Shown here one piece after another: positions 10,396-19,079 of a stretch of 64,000 nt of DNA. The DNA comes from Rhizomys pruinosus (lineage: Eukaryota; Chordata; Mammalia; Rodentia; Spalacidae). The stretch is taken from positions 569,879 to 633,878 of the forward strand of contig VZQC01005766.1 of assembly GCA_009823505.1 (NCBI GenBank). Direction: 5' to 3'. The position numbers were made by a program, and so were the translations under genes. The notes beneath the pieces are model-generated. The model saw only the letters and a list, made by a program, of their open reading frames with translations, was not told where the DNA came from and did no database searches. Each line of letters begins with the position of its first letter. The first letter of the stretch is position 1.

Positions 10396-10600
10396 ACCAT
10401 GTTTCTTCTTCTTTGCCTTTATTAGGACATTGAACCATAATAAATATTTTTAAGCTGAAACCATGACTACGGTTCATTTTTAGGAAAACACAACTGTAAA
10501 AATTTTACCTGATTCAATATTTTCCATTCCATTTTTATTGTATATTTTACATTAATGTTTTCTTTTAACTCAAATAACTAAATTTTCAAGTAATACTGTT
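10396..10600. other. Stretch without recognised features
   Basis: AT-rich spacer; nothing recognised. Confidence 0.4.
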
Positions 10601-11770
10601 TATATAAACTATTCTATTTATATTCTATACATGAATACAATGAGTTTGAAATACATCCATGCCCCCATTCCTTCTCTTCCAATTCCTGAACCACACACCA
10701 CCTACTTTTCTCTCCTAACTTGATGATATTTGTCTCTGTCTCTCCCTCTTTTTCTGTCTGTTTCTCTCCTTAACTTAATACCAACAGGGTCAATTTAATA
10801 CTGATTGTATATGCATAAGTATGAAATCATATACTGGAACATGGATAGCCCCTCAGGACCCTTATACCTGAACAAAAGTGACTGTCACTCTCCCAGTAAT
10901 CATCAATTGAAAATAGCTCCTCTGATATGATATGAGCTCTTCCCCAAACGATGTTGGTTGGGATGTTGGTTGCCTTGATCTTACACAAACCTTGTGTATG
11001 CCATCCTAGTCATTTTGAGTTCATGTGTGCTACTGCAATGTCATGCCCACTCTGGCCCTTAAAATTTTTTCATCATTATTTCTGTGATGATTCCTGAGCC
11101 TTGGGAGTATGTGGTATGGCATAACTGTCCCATTTAAATTTAAGAACTCTTCAGTTTCTTATTTAATGGAAATTGGTCATTTACTAGTTTCTGTATTAAC
11201 TGTTATCTACAGCAAAATGAAGCTGCTTTGCAATAATTCATAGGTATAGAGATGAGAACTTAGGGGGAGCAACATATTAATATTTACTTTTAACCTAATA
11301 ATTGCATTGTTTTTTTTTTCTCTAGAACTTATGAATTAGCCAGCCAACTGGTTTTGCCTTAGATAGTAATACCAGTCAAGGGGTCCATACTATGGAACAG
11401 ACTTTAAATTCAATCAAAAAGAAGTTAGGTTGGCTGTGCTTAAAACATTCCTGCACTGTTGCAAGAGTTGTCATAACTTGCCAGGCCACTCATTTTTGAA
11501 GCTCACAGTGTTTCAAGCTTGCTAAGACTGATGATGATTTTTCTACGCCTGTAGTATGCATAGACCCTCCAGCACTATAAAAACTAGCAATTTGGAATCA
11601 AGGTTCTAGATTGGTACCAGTTTAATTTTTCCATGTCCCATGACTCATGTAAGTAGAGTCTTCAGAAACAGGATTTTAGCATCAAATTCTGGAGGGTAAT
11701 TTCGAGCAATGGAAATGTTCTGTAAATTTACAAGAGATCTATGGGAAACGTCTAAAGAAAAGAATAAGTG
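10600..11770 (+). mobile_element. Old rodent L1 (Lx-like) 3' UTR remnant
   Basis: Blocks such as GAGTTCATGTGTGCTACTGCAATGTCATG, read in pieces, then GATGATTCCTGAGCCTTGGG, TAACTGTCCCATTTAAA, GCAAAATGAAGCTGCTTTGC, AAGACTGATGATGATTTTTC and CAGCACTATAAAAACTAGC follow, in order, a common rodent repeat that I associate with the 3' UTR of old Lx-type L1s. No ORF2 is visible upstream. Family name from memory and untested. Confidence 0.6.
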
Positions 11771-12130
11771 CAAGTGTCATAGCACTGAGCTTTTATTCGA
11801 TAGCCAGTGGTGAATGGCTCCTTCATGCAGGGGGACATTTAAATCTCATTTATAACTGTATATGTATATATTTTAGAAAGCTCCCACAAAAGGAAGTTTT
11901 CACATGACATTTTCAGAAGTCTGTAATGTTAGTTATGCTTTCCCATACTTGCTTTTTTATCCTGTCCACCTAGCCCTCATCTATTTTAACTCTTCCTATC
12001 TCATTATTTCTCTTAGTATTTTTACACACATTCTAGGTACTCATTACACAATACTCTTTTGATTTTCATATCAGAACCTTTTATTTAAACAATGCAATTA
12101 TTCATATTATTTTAAAACAAGAAAGTGGAA
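11770..12130. other. Stretch without recognised features
   Basis: AT-rich; no open frame or repeat family recognised. Confidence 0.45.
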
Positions 12131-12147
12131 TGTGATTCTTCCTTTTC

Positions 12148-12404
12148 TTTTTTTAATTTTTTTAAATTTTATTTTATTTATTTCTGTATGTGTATGAATG
12201 TACTGTCTGCATGCAGGTCTGTGCACCCGTGTCGTGCAATGCTGCAGAGGTCAGAAGAGGGTCTCGGACTCCCCTGGAACTGGAGTTCTCCTGGAATTGG
12301 AGTTTCAGACGGTTTTAGGCCACCATGTGGGTGCTGGGGATCGAACCCGGGTCCTCTGTAAGAGCGGTCGGCGCTCTTAACCACTAGGCCATCTCTCCAG
12401 CCCC
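12148..12404 (-). mobile_element. B2/B3-type SINE (17-bp doubled subfamily)
   Basis: A minus-strand SINE flanked by the 16-bp duplication GTGATTCTTCCTTTTC at 12,132-12,147 and 12,405-12,420. The body carries the doubled AACTCC(A/G)ATTCCAGG unit. High similarity to the copies at 12,624 and 18,411 suggests a young, recently active subfamily. Confidence 0.95.
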
Positions 12405-12439
12405 GTGATTCTTCCTTTTCAAACACTGGGTATATTTAG

Positions 12440-12932
12440 ATTTATTTTATGTACACTAATATTTTTCCCATATAAATGTATGTGGACTACATTTGTGCCC
12501 GGTACCTGTACAGGACAGAAAAGAGGGTTAGATCCCTGGTAATTAGAGTCAAAGTCAATTTTGAGACACCATACTTGTGATGGGACCCAAATCTGGGTCT
12601 TCTGCAAAAGGAACAAGTGTTTTGTTTTGTTTTGTTTTTATATATACTTTTTTTTAAATTTTATTTATTTCCGTATGTGTATGAATGTACTGTCTGCATG
12701 CAAGTTTGTGCACCCATGTCGTGCAATGCCGCGGAGGTCAGAAGAGGGTGACGGATTCCCCTGGAATTGGAGTTCTCCTGGAATTGGAGTTTCAGATGGT
12801 TCTTGGCCGCCATGTGGGTGCTGGGGATCGAACCCAGGTCCTCTGTAAGAGTGATCAGTGCTCTTAACCGCTAGGCCATCTCTCCAGCCCCCAGGAACAA
12901 GTGTTTTTAACATGAGTCATTTTTCCAGGCCC
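12440..12932 (-). mobile_element. Older B2/B4-like SINE hosting a nested SINE
   Basis: The flanks of the young SINE at 12,624-12,892 join into one diverged minus-strand SINE: GACCCAAATCTGGGTCTTCTGC on the left and TTTTTAACATGAGTCATTTTTCCAG on the right correspond to a B2/B4 head. Nesting shows the order of insertion. Confidence 0.6.
12624..12892 (-). mobile_element. B2/B3-type SINE nested in older SINE
   Basis: A minus-strand SINE of the doubled subfamily, flanked by AGGAACAAGTGTTTT at 12,609-12,623 and 12,893-12,907. It is very similar to the copy 475 bp upstream. Confidence 0.95.
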
Positions 12933-13245
12933 AAATGTTGAGTACTTTAATCTATTGATTCAAAAATTCATATACCTATAGTAATTATCAATAGTTGCAT
13001 TCAAATTACTTTTATGATTATAACTAATCATGAGGCTATATATAATTTATGAATGAATATATAAGTGAGTGAATATTCAGTAATATGTCATTTCTTCCCA
13101 AATATGCTATTTAAATGGATGTAGTGATACAGTGGAAAGTGGAATCCACTTTTGCTGTTCTTAGCCTCATTCATAAAAATATTAACTATGAATTCAAGCA
13201 GAAGCTTTAGGGAAACCTTATTAGAATTTAAAGGGAACGTCCCTG
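12933..13245. other. Stretch without recognised features
   Basis: AT-rich sequence left of the L1 breakpoint; nothing recognised. Confidence 0.45.
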
Positions 13246-13249
13246 GTTA

Positions 13250-13990
13250 TGTTGTATTGTCATTTTTGTTTAGTTCCATGAGTACTTTTATTTCATTCTT
13301 TATTTCTTCCCTGACCCATTCATTATTCAGCATTGTGTTGTTTAGTCTCCATGTGATCTTGTAGCTAGTCGGGCTTATTCTGGTGTTAATACTGAGCTAT
13401 ATATGCACTGTGGTCTGATAGAATGCATGAAATAATTTCAATCCTTTTGTATTTGTTGAGATTTTTTTGTGTCCCAGGATGTGGTTGATTTTATAGAATG
13501 CTCTGTGGTTTGCTGAGTGGAAAGTATATTCTGTAGATGTTCGTGAGGTCCATTTGTTGTATTGTATTGTTCAATTCCAATGTCTCTCTTTTTATTTTTG
13601 TCCAGTTTATCTATACAACAGGCTCAATGGTGTATTGAAGTCCCCCACTATTAGTGTGCTTGGATTAATCTGTTTCCTGAGGACCTGCAGAATTGAGTTT
13701 ATATAGTTCGATGCACCTGTGTTTGGTGCATAAACATTTAAGGTTGTGAAGTCTTCCTGGTTAATTGTTCCTTTGATAAGGATGTAATGGTCCTCTTTTT
13801 CTCTTCTGATTGACTTTACTCTGAGGTCTATTTTGTCTGATTGTTTTTTTGTACCATTTGCTTGGAATTTTTTTCCATCCTTTCACTTTATGTTGGTGTC
13901 TGTCCTTGAGGGTGAGATGGGTTTCTTTCGAGTGGGGGAATTTAGAAAATTAATATTTAAGGTTAATATTTAACAGATGTATGTTGCTTC
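13250..13990 (-). pseudogene. L1-b ORF2 endonuclease region, broken
   Basis: The minus strand matches the endonuclease domain seen in L1-a, with the CATTATTCAGCATTGTGTTG and CTTTCACTTTATGTTGGTGTC blocks in the same order. No frame stays open for more than about 70 codons. Similarity stops at the position that encodes ELN.NDNTT in other copies. Confidence 0.75.
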
Positions 13991-14049
13991 CATTCAACTT
14001 ATTTTTATTTGCATTCTTGGTCTACATTTGTATTTATGTTGTTATACTT

Positions 14050-15330
14050 TTATTAATTTCTGTCTCTAGCTGCTTGGGGATAGTTGCACCTTTCCTCTGT
14101 TCTTTGAATTGCTTCTAGATTTTTTCTGAAGTTTTGTGGTACTTTGATATGTTCTGTTTTATTTTGTTTATGTCATGAAATATTTTCCTTTCTCCTTCAA
14201 GTATAATTGACATTTTTGCTGGGTATAGTAATCTGGGTTGGCATCTAAAATCATTTAGCACTGAGAATACTTTAGTCCATGTTCTTCTGGCTTTCATAGC
14301 TTGCACTGAGAAGTCAGATGTAATTCTGATAGGTTTCCCTTTATATGTAATTTGCTGTTTTTCTCTTGTAGCTTTCAGTACTTTGTCTTTGTTTTGAGTA
14401 TCTAGAGTTTTAACTATGATATGGCATGGGAAATTTCTTTTCTTGTCTTATCTATTTGGTGTTCTATGTGTTTCTTGTATTTATATGGGTTTGCCTTTTT
14501 TCAGATTGGGGAAATTTTCTTCTATTACACTGTTGAACATATGATCAATTCCATTGTCTTGGGATTTTTCTCCTTTCTATATCCCTATGATGCAGAGATT
14601 TTTTTTTCCTTACTTTTTTTTGTAGTATGCCACATTTGATGGTTTTTCCACACTTGTGGGGTTTTTTTTATTATTTTTTATAATCTTCACTTGACCATTT
14701 TAGTTGTTCTGTATTATCCTGCAGGTCTGATATTCTATTTTCTGCTTCATCCATTGTGCTTCTCAGGCTTCCTCCCATCTTTTCCTGTTGATTAGATGAG
14801 TGTTCCATTTCCCTTTTCACTTCCTCCTGTGATTTCTTTAGTATGTCCACTTCCTTTTGGATCTTATCATCCCCTATTCGTAGCTCCTTGCTTTGCTGGT
14901 CAGGTTCTTTTTTCATTTCTGCGTGGGATCTTTTCAGTGTTTTCACTTCCTTCTGGAGTTTGTGATTCTCTCATTGTAGTTCTTTTTGGAGTTTGTGTTT
15001 CTCTTCCTCTAGTTCTTTTCAGAGTTTGTGTTTCTCTTCCTCTAGTTCTTTTCAGAGTTTGTAATTCTTTCCTTCTAGTTCTTTCCAGAGTTTATCATTC
15101 TTTCCTTCTAGCTACTTCCTGAGTTTTTCATTCTCTTCCCTCAGTTCTGTGATTTGTTCTTTATATTCTTTGATTTCTTTGAATATGTCTACCACTGTTC
15201 TTCTAAGGCCCATGTCTTGGTTTCATTCCATGTAGATCTCCTTGTAGGGATCTTCTATAGGACTGGTCGAGTTTGGTGTGGGCTTACTATGAGCTTTTCC
15301 CATGTTATTTTTTCATCTTTGCTTTGGCAT
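14050..15330 (-). pseudogene. L1-b ORF1 with 33-bp coiled-coil repeats, broken
   Basis: ORF1 codes for the L1 RNA chaperone. The minus-strand frame at 14,946-14,671 shows a charged coiled coil (EVKREMEHSSNQQEK), then AENRISDLQDNTEQL, the usual entry to the RRM. The N-terminal part carries seven 33-bp units. Stops interrupt the frame, one within several of the repeat units (CTGAAAAG instead of CTGCAAAAG-like). Confidence 0.75.
14945..15175 (-). repeat. Seven 33-bp tandem units in L1-b ORF1
   Basis: AGTTCTTTTCAGAGTTTGTG-type units start at 14,945, 14,978, 15,011, 15,044, 15,077, 15,110 and 15,143, exactly 33 bp apart. Thirty-three bases are eleven codons, so the units extend a coiled coil in 11-residue steps. 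Mouse and rat ORF1 are known for a length-polymorphic region at this place. Confidence 0.9.
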
Positions 15331-15539
15331 GTGTGTTTATTTTTCATTTGGATTCTGGGGCTAGTTTCAAATGTGAATATGGAGGATTGGTTGGTCACTC
15401 ACTAGGCTAACTGCCTGTTAGTGCCTATACGTTGTATGTGCAGTCTATAATGACTAACACTGCACTCAGTGGATTGTCTGAACTGCAGCTTCACCAGCTT
15501 TGCACCACTGGTGCATGCTGCCATCCCAGGTGTCTCCCT

Positions 15540-16145
15540 GATGGTGGCTGGGTAAATCCATTCACATCGGTCACACAGGAGGGGGGAAGCTCATGGTGTC
15601 CTACCTGGTTCCTGAGCCCCAGGCCTCTGTCCATGGCCCCTGTTGCCCAAGCATTCCTGGCCCACTTGGCAGGTGCTGGCCTCCTTGGCATCTCTCTGAG
15701 GGTGGCTGGGTGAATCTCCCCACATTGATCACACAGGAGGAAGGAAGGAGGTGGTGTGCCACCTGGTTCCTGAGCCCCAGGCCTCTGTCCATGGCCCCTG
15801 TTGCCCAAGCATTCCTGGCCCACTTGGCAGGTGCTGGCCTCCTTGGCATCTCTCTGAGGGTGGCTGGGTGAATCTCCCCACATTGATCACACAGGAGGAA
15901 GGAAGGAGGTGGTGTGCCACCTGGTTCCTGAGCCCCAGGCCTCTGTCCATGGCCCCTGTTGCCCAAGCATTCCTGGCCCACTTGGCAGGTGCTGGCCTCC
16001 TTGGCATCTCTCTGAGGGTGGCTGGGTGAATCTCCCCACATTGATCACACAGGAGGAAGGAAGGAGGTGGTGTGCCACCTGGTTCCTGAGCCCCAGGCCT
16101 CTGGCATGGGCCCCTATCACCTGCACCTTCCCAAGCCCACATGGC
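15540..16145 (-). promoter_or_regulatory. L1-b 5' UTR: identical 158-bp monomers
   Basis: Three full monomers at 15,623-15,780, 15,781-15,938 and 15,939-16,096 appear identical base for base; partial units lie on both sides. They are GC-richer than the surroundings. In mouse L1, tandem 5' UTR monomers each act as promoter, and by analogy this is the L1-b promoter on the minus strand. The long open frames on both strands across it result only from the repeat and GC content and are not genes. Confidence 0.85.
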
Positions 16146-16154
16146 ATGGGTATA

Positions 16155-16312
16155 TTGTACATTTTGCTCAGTGTTGCTTTAGCTATTCAGGATCTTTTGT
16201 TTTTCTGTATAAATTTAAAGATGTTTTTCCAAGTCTATGAAGAATCTCTTGGGGATTTTAGTTGGAATCGCATTGTATCTGTATATTAATTTGGGTAGAA
16301 TGCACATTTATA
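16155..16312 (-). mobile_element. L1 ORF2 fragment, minus strand
   Basis: GCTATTCAGGATCTTTTG, AAGATGTTTTTCCAAGTC and TTGGAATCGCATTGTATCTG are the reverse complement of a conserved part of the L1 reverse transcriptase region. It is unconnected in frame with L1-b and is probably an older copy. Confidence 0.75.
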
Positions 16313-16319
16313 CCTCATA

Positions 16320-16560
16320 ATTAAAATTAATCAGAAGAGACAAAGAGGGTCATTATATCTTTAACAAAGGAACAATTAACCATTAAATTTCACAGTCATA
16401 AGTGTTTATGCACAAAACTCTGGTGCACCGAACTTTATTAACACAATTCTACAGGAACTCAAGACACAGGTTAATCCAAGCACACTAATACTGGGTGATG
16501 TCAATACCTCACTGATTCCTTTGGATAGATCAACTGGACAAAAAAATAAACAGAGAGATC
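16320..16560 (+). mobile_element. L1 ORF2 endonuclease fragment, plus strand
   Basis: The plus strand reads IRRDKEGH, then the GDFNTPLSPLDR-like block (about 16,495-16,535) and ends at AAACAGAGAGATC, where the promoter monomers of the next L1 begin. It is the remnant into which L1-c inserted, or it was joined by rearrangement. Confidence 0.75.
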
Positions 16561-17098
16561 TTTGTGTGGGGTGCTTCTGAAGCACAGGAGCCCAGAACTT
16601 GCTCCAGAGAGGTAGATTTTAGGGTAGATTGACTCTTGGGTTGCTGGAAAAGGGTCTAAACCCTAAACCCCTGTAGGGGGTGGCTGTATGGGTGGATCTG
16701 CCCTTCACCTTTGCAGCTGAAGCCGGGTGGGTTTGAGCCATTGTGTCTTTGTGCGTGGTGCTCCTGAAGCACAGGAGCACAGAACTCACTCCAGACAGAT
16801 ACCCAGGTGTGCTAAGTCAGGCATAACACCCCCCAACTGGAATTGATGAGAGAGTACCCAAGTGGAAGTTTTGGAGAACCTTCAGAACAGGAAGGGAAGA
16901 GTGACTTAAACATGGAATATCCAATATATAAAAAAAAAAAATTGAAAGCCTGAAATTTAGACAAGTCAATATTCCATGAACAAGGAGGAGAAAAAAAAAG
17001 CATCAGAAGGAGGCAAGCAAAACCAGCCTCTAATATAATGAAAAGTCATTTGTGATTGGCATCTGAATACAGGCAAAAAAAAAAAAAAGGAAACCCTC
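16561..17098 (+). promoter_or_regulatory. L1-c 5' UTR with 187-bp monomers
   Basis: TTTGTGTGGGGTGCTTCTGA at 16,561 recurs as TTTGTGCGTGGTGCTCCTGA at 16,748, giving one full 187-bp unit and a second partial one. A non-repeated leader with A-rich runs leads to the ORF1 start. It does not resemble the 158-bp monomers of L1-b or the 232-bp monomers at 58,021. Confidence 0.75.
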
Positions 17099-18247
17099 AT
17101 GCCAGGGACAGGGCAAAGGGATAACATGGGAAAGGTGCAAGATAATTCCACACCAAGCGCTACCAACCCTGTAGGAGATAGCTACAGTGGGATCCCCCTG
17201 GAAGTGACCCAAGAAACAGATCTTAGAGGAATAAATGTAGACCACTGCAGAGAAATTAAAGAAAATAAGAAGTCAGAGAACTTAGGAGACTCAAAAAGGA
17301 CCTATAGGGATACAATGACAAACTTCAGAAAGAAGTAAAGAGAATGACAAACTCAGAAAGAACTAGAGGGAGAAAAGAAACAAACTCCAGAAGGAAGTAG
17401 AAATACTGAAAAAGGAAGTCAACCAGTGAAGTAAGGAGCAACAAGAAGAGATTGAGAAGCTCAAAAAAGAAATGCAAATACTAAAGAAATCACAGAATGA
17501 AATTAAAAAGGAAATAGAACACTCATCCAATCAAGAATAAAGGAAAGGAAAAAGCTTCAGAAGTAGAATGGAGGGAGCAGAACAAAGAGTATCAGACCTG
17601 GAAGATAACACAGAGCAAATAAAAAGCTCAAATAACGATTACAAAATATTTAAAAATAGACAAAAATGGAACAACCAGGAAATATGGTACACAATGAAAA
17701 GATCAAACCTCCTCATCTTAGGAATAGAGGAAGGAGAAGAATCTCAAGAGAATAGCATTGATCAGATCTTTAACAGAATAATAGATGAAAATTTCCCCAA
17801 ACTAAAAATAGACTAACCCATACAAATATAAGAAGCACATAGGAATCCAAATAGACAAGATCAGAAAAGAAAATCACCACACCATATTATATTTAAAATG
17901 CTAGATGCCCAAAACAAAGACAAAACTCTAAAAGCTACAAAAGAAAAACAAGTCACATACAAAGGGAAACCCATCAGAATTACAACTGACTTCTTGGCAC
18001 AAAGCATGAAAGCAAGAAGAACATGGAGCAAAGTATTTCCTGTATTAAAGGACTATGGTGCCAACCCAGAATACTGTACCCAGGAAAAATGTTGATTATA
18101 GTTGAAAGAGAGAGGAAAAACTTCCAGGACATAAACAAGATGATAGACTACATGTCCGGAAAACCAAATTTTCAGAAAATACTTGAAGCAATTCAAAGGG
18201 CAGAAGAGAGGAGCAATTATCTCCAAGAACCTAGGAAAAGAAACTAA
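17099..18247 (+). pseudogene. L1-c ORF1, broken
   Basis: The start ATGCCAGGGACAGGGCAAAG fits the other ORF1 starts in the window. About 382 codons lie between it and the TAA at 18,245-18,247, the usual ORF1 size. Order: a short N-terminal part, coiled coil (about 17,230-17,540), RRM with RSNLLILGIEEGEE (17,697-17,738), and C-terminal domain with TYKGKPIRITTDF (about 17,958-17,996) and MKARRTW. Stops at 17,336, 17,537 and 17,814 and indels split it into pieces, so it makes no complete protein. Confidence 0.82.
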
Positions 18248-18410
18248 TAAAACATAACTGTAGGAGTAGAATTGGTGACTAAAAATCCAAATGGATAGTA
18301 AGGTGACAGGCAGCAACATCCATCATTCAATCATAACCTTAAATATTAATGGACTAAATTCCACAATCGAAAAATAGAGACTGGGAAAATGGATTAGGAA
18401 ACAAAATCCA

Positions 18411-18640
18411 GGGCTGGAGAGATGGCCTAGTGGTTAAGAGCGCCGACCGCTCTTACAGAGGACCCGGGTTCGATCCCCAGCACCCACATGGCGGCCTAAA
18501 GCCGTCTGAAACTCCAATTCCAGGAGAACTCCAGTTCCAGGGGAATCCGAGACCCTCTTCTGACCTCCGCGGCATTGCACGACACGGGTGCACAAACCTG
18601 CATGCAGACAGTACATTGATACACATACCGAAATAAATTA
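18411..18640 (+). mobile_element. B2/B3-type SINE (17-bp doubled subfamily)
   Basis: GGGCTGGAGAGATGGCCTAG opens the element; the doubled unit lies at about 18,508-18,541. It is inserted in ORF2 of L1-c. Its A-rich tail stops at the N, so the right target duplication cannot be seen. Confidence 0.93.
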
Positions 18641-18641
18641 N
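18641..18641. other. Single N, probable contig join
   Basis: The N lies between a SINE tail inside the first 40 codons of ORF2 and the last 30 codons of an L1 ORF2, and coincides with the left edge of the ~18-kb duplicated segment. I infer a gap or join and not one uncalled base. Confidence 0.6.
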
Positions 18642-19075
18642 AAAATGGCTGGAGCTAGAGGACATCATGCTGAGTGAAGTAACACAGTCCCAGAAAAACA
18701 AACGATGAATGGTATCCCTCATTTCTGGATGCTAGTGCCAATTATCTAGTTGTACGTATTTCTTGTGTAGGGCCCCTTGAGCTTTTGTCCAAAGCAGTTG
18801 GGTGTGATGCATATTGGAAACAACAGCAACAACAAAAACAACAACAACAACAACAACAACAGAAAGGACTGCATCCAAGAACTGACTGAAACAGTGAACT
18901 TCTGCTCAAACAGTCAACTTCCTCAAGGAGGCTATTGAGAAAGACTGAGAAAGAGATGAAAAGCATTTTTGGCAGAATGCATGAGCTCTGGCAGGGTGGG
19001 GGAATGGGCGGGAACACGGGTCTAGATTTGTTAAAAAAATTTTAAAAATTTATGTGGAAATAAAAGAGAAAACAG
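18642..19075 (+). mobile_element. L1 ORF2 end and 3' UTR with (CAA)n
   Basis: The frame KWLELEDIMLSEV, a TGA, then VSLISGC and TAG (18,733-18,735) is the L1 ORF2 C-terminus. The 3' UTR has (CAA)n at about 18,823-18,860, the GAACTTCTGCTCAAACAGTC block, a G-rich tract (GGGTGGGGGAATGGGCGGG) and a TTAAAAAAATTTTAAAAATT end. The same order is found at 38,182 and 63,470. Confidence 0.85.
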
Positions 19076-19079
19076 GGGG

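Larger units (their letters stand above)
13250..16150 (-). mobile_element. LINE-1, 5' half only, minus strand (L1-b)
   Basis: On the minus strand: 5' UTR with 158-bp monomers (about 16,150-15,331), ORF1 start ATGCCAAAGCAAAGATG (start codon 15,330-15,328), ORF1 to about 14,050, then the ORF2 endonuclease region to about 13,250, where L1 similarity ends inside ORF2. An L1 lacking its 3' half cannot arise by ordinary 5' truncation. It implies a later deletion or rearrangement at about 13,250. Frames are broken. Confidence 0.87.
16561..18410 (+). mobile_element. LINE-1, 5' part, plus strand (L1-c)
   Basis: This plus-strand L1 starts with tandem promoter monomers, then ORF1 (17,099-18,247) and ORF2 (start 18,291). 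ORF2 is cut after 40 codons by a SINE at 18,411, and after the N at 18,641 only the last ORF2 codons and the 3' UTR follow (18,642-19,075). About 3.5 kb of ORF2 is missing at the N. Confidence 0.85.

Noticed and set aside
12125..12913. Frames of 60-95 codons with recurring RSEEGLGFPWNWSSPGIG-like peptides
   Set aside because: They are SINE sequence read through; the same peptides recur at every B2/B3 copy in the window.
15491..16162. Frames of 90-146 codons on both strands with repeated peptide units
   Set aside because: They come from the identical 158-bp L1 promoter monomers; a period of 158 shifts frame each unit, and frames on both strands are equally open.
18411..18640. tRNA gene
   Set aside because: The head of the SINE is tRNA-derived and keeps box-like sequence, but there is no cloverleaf-forming mature tRNA; it is a B2/B3 element.
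18823..18860. Independent (CAA)n microsatellite
   Set aside because: It occurs at the same place in the L1 3' UTRs at 38,366, 63,650 and (inverted) 30,397, so it is part of the L1 subfamily and only its length varies.
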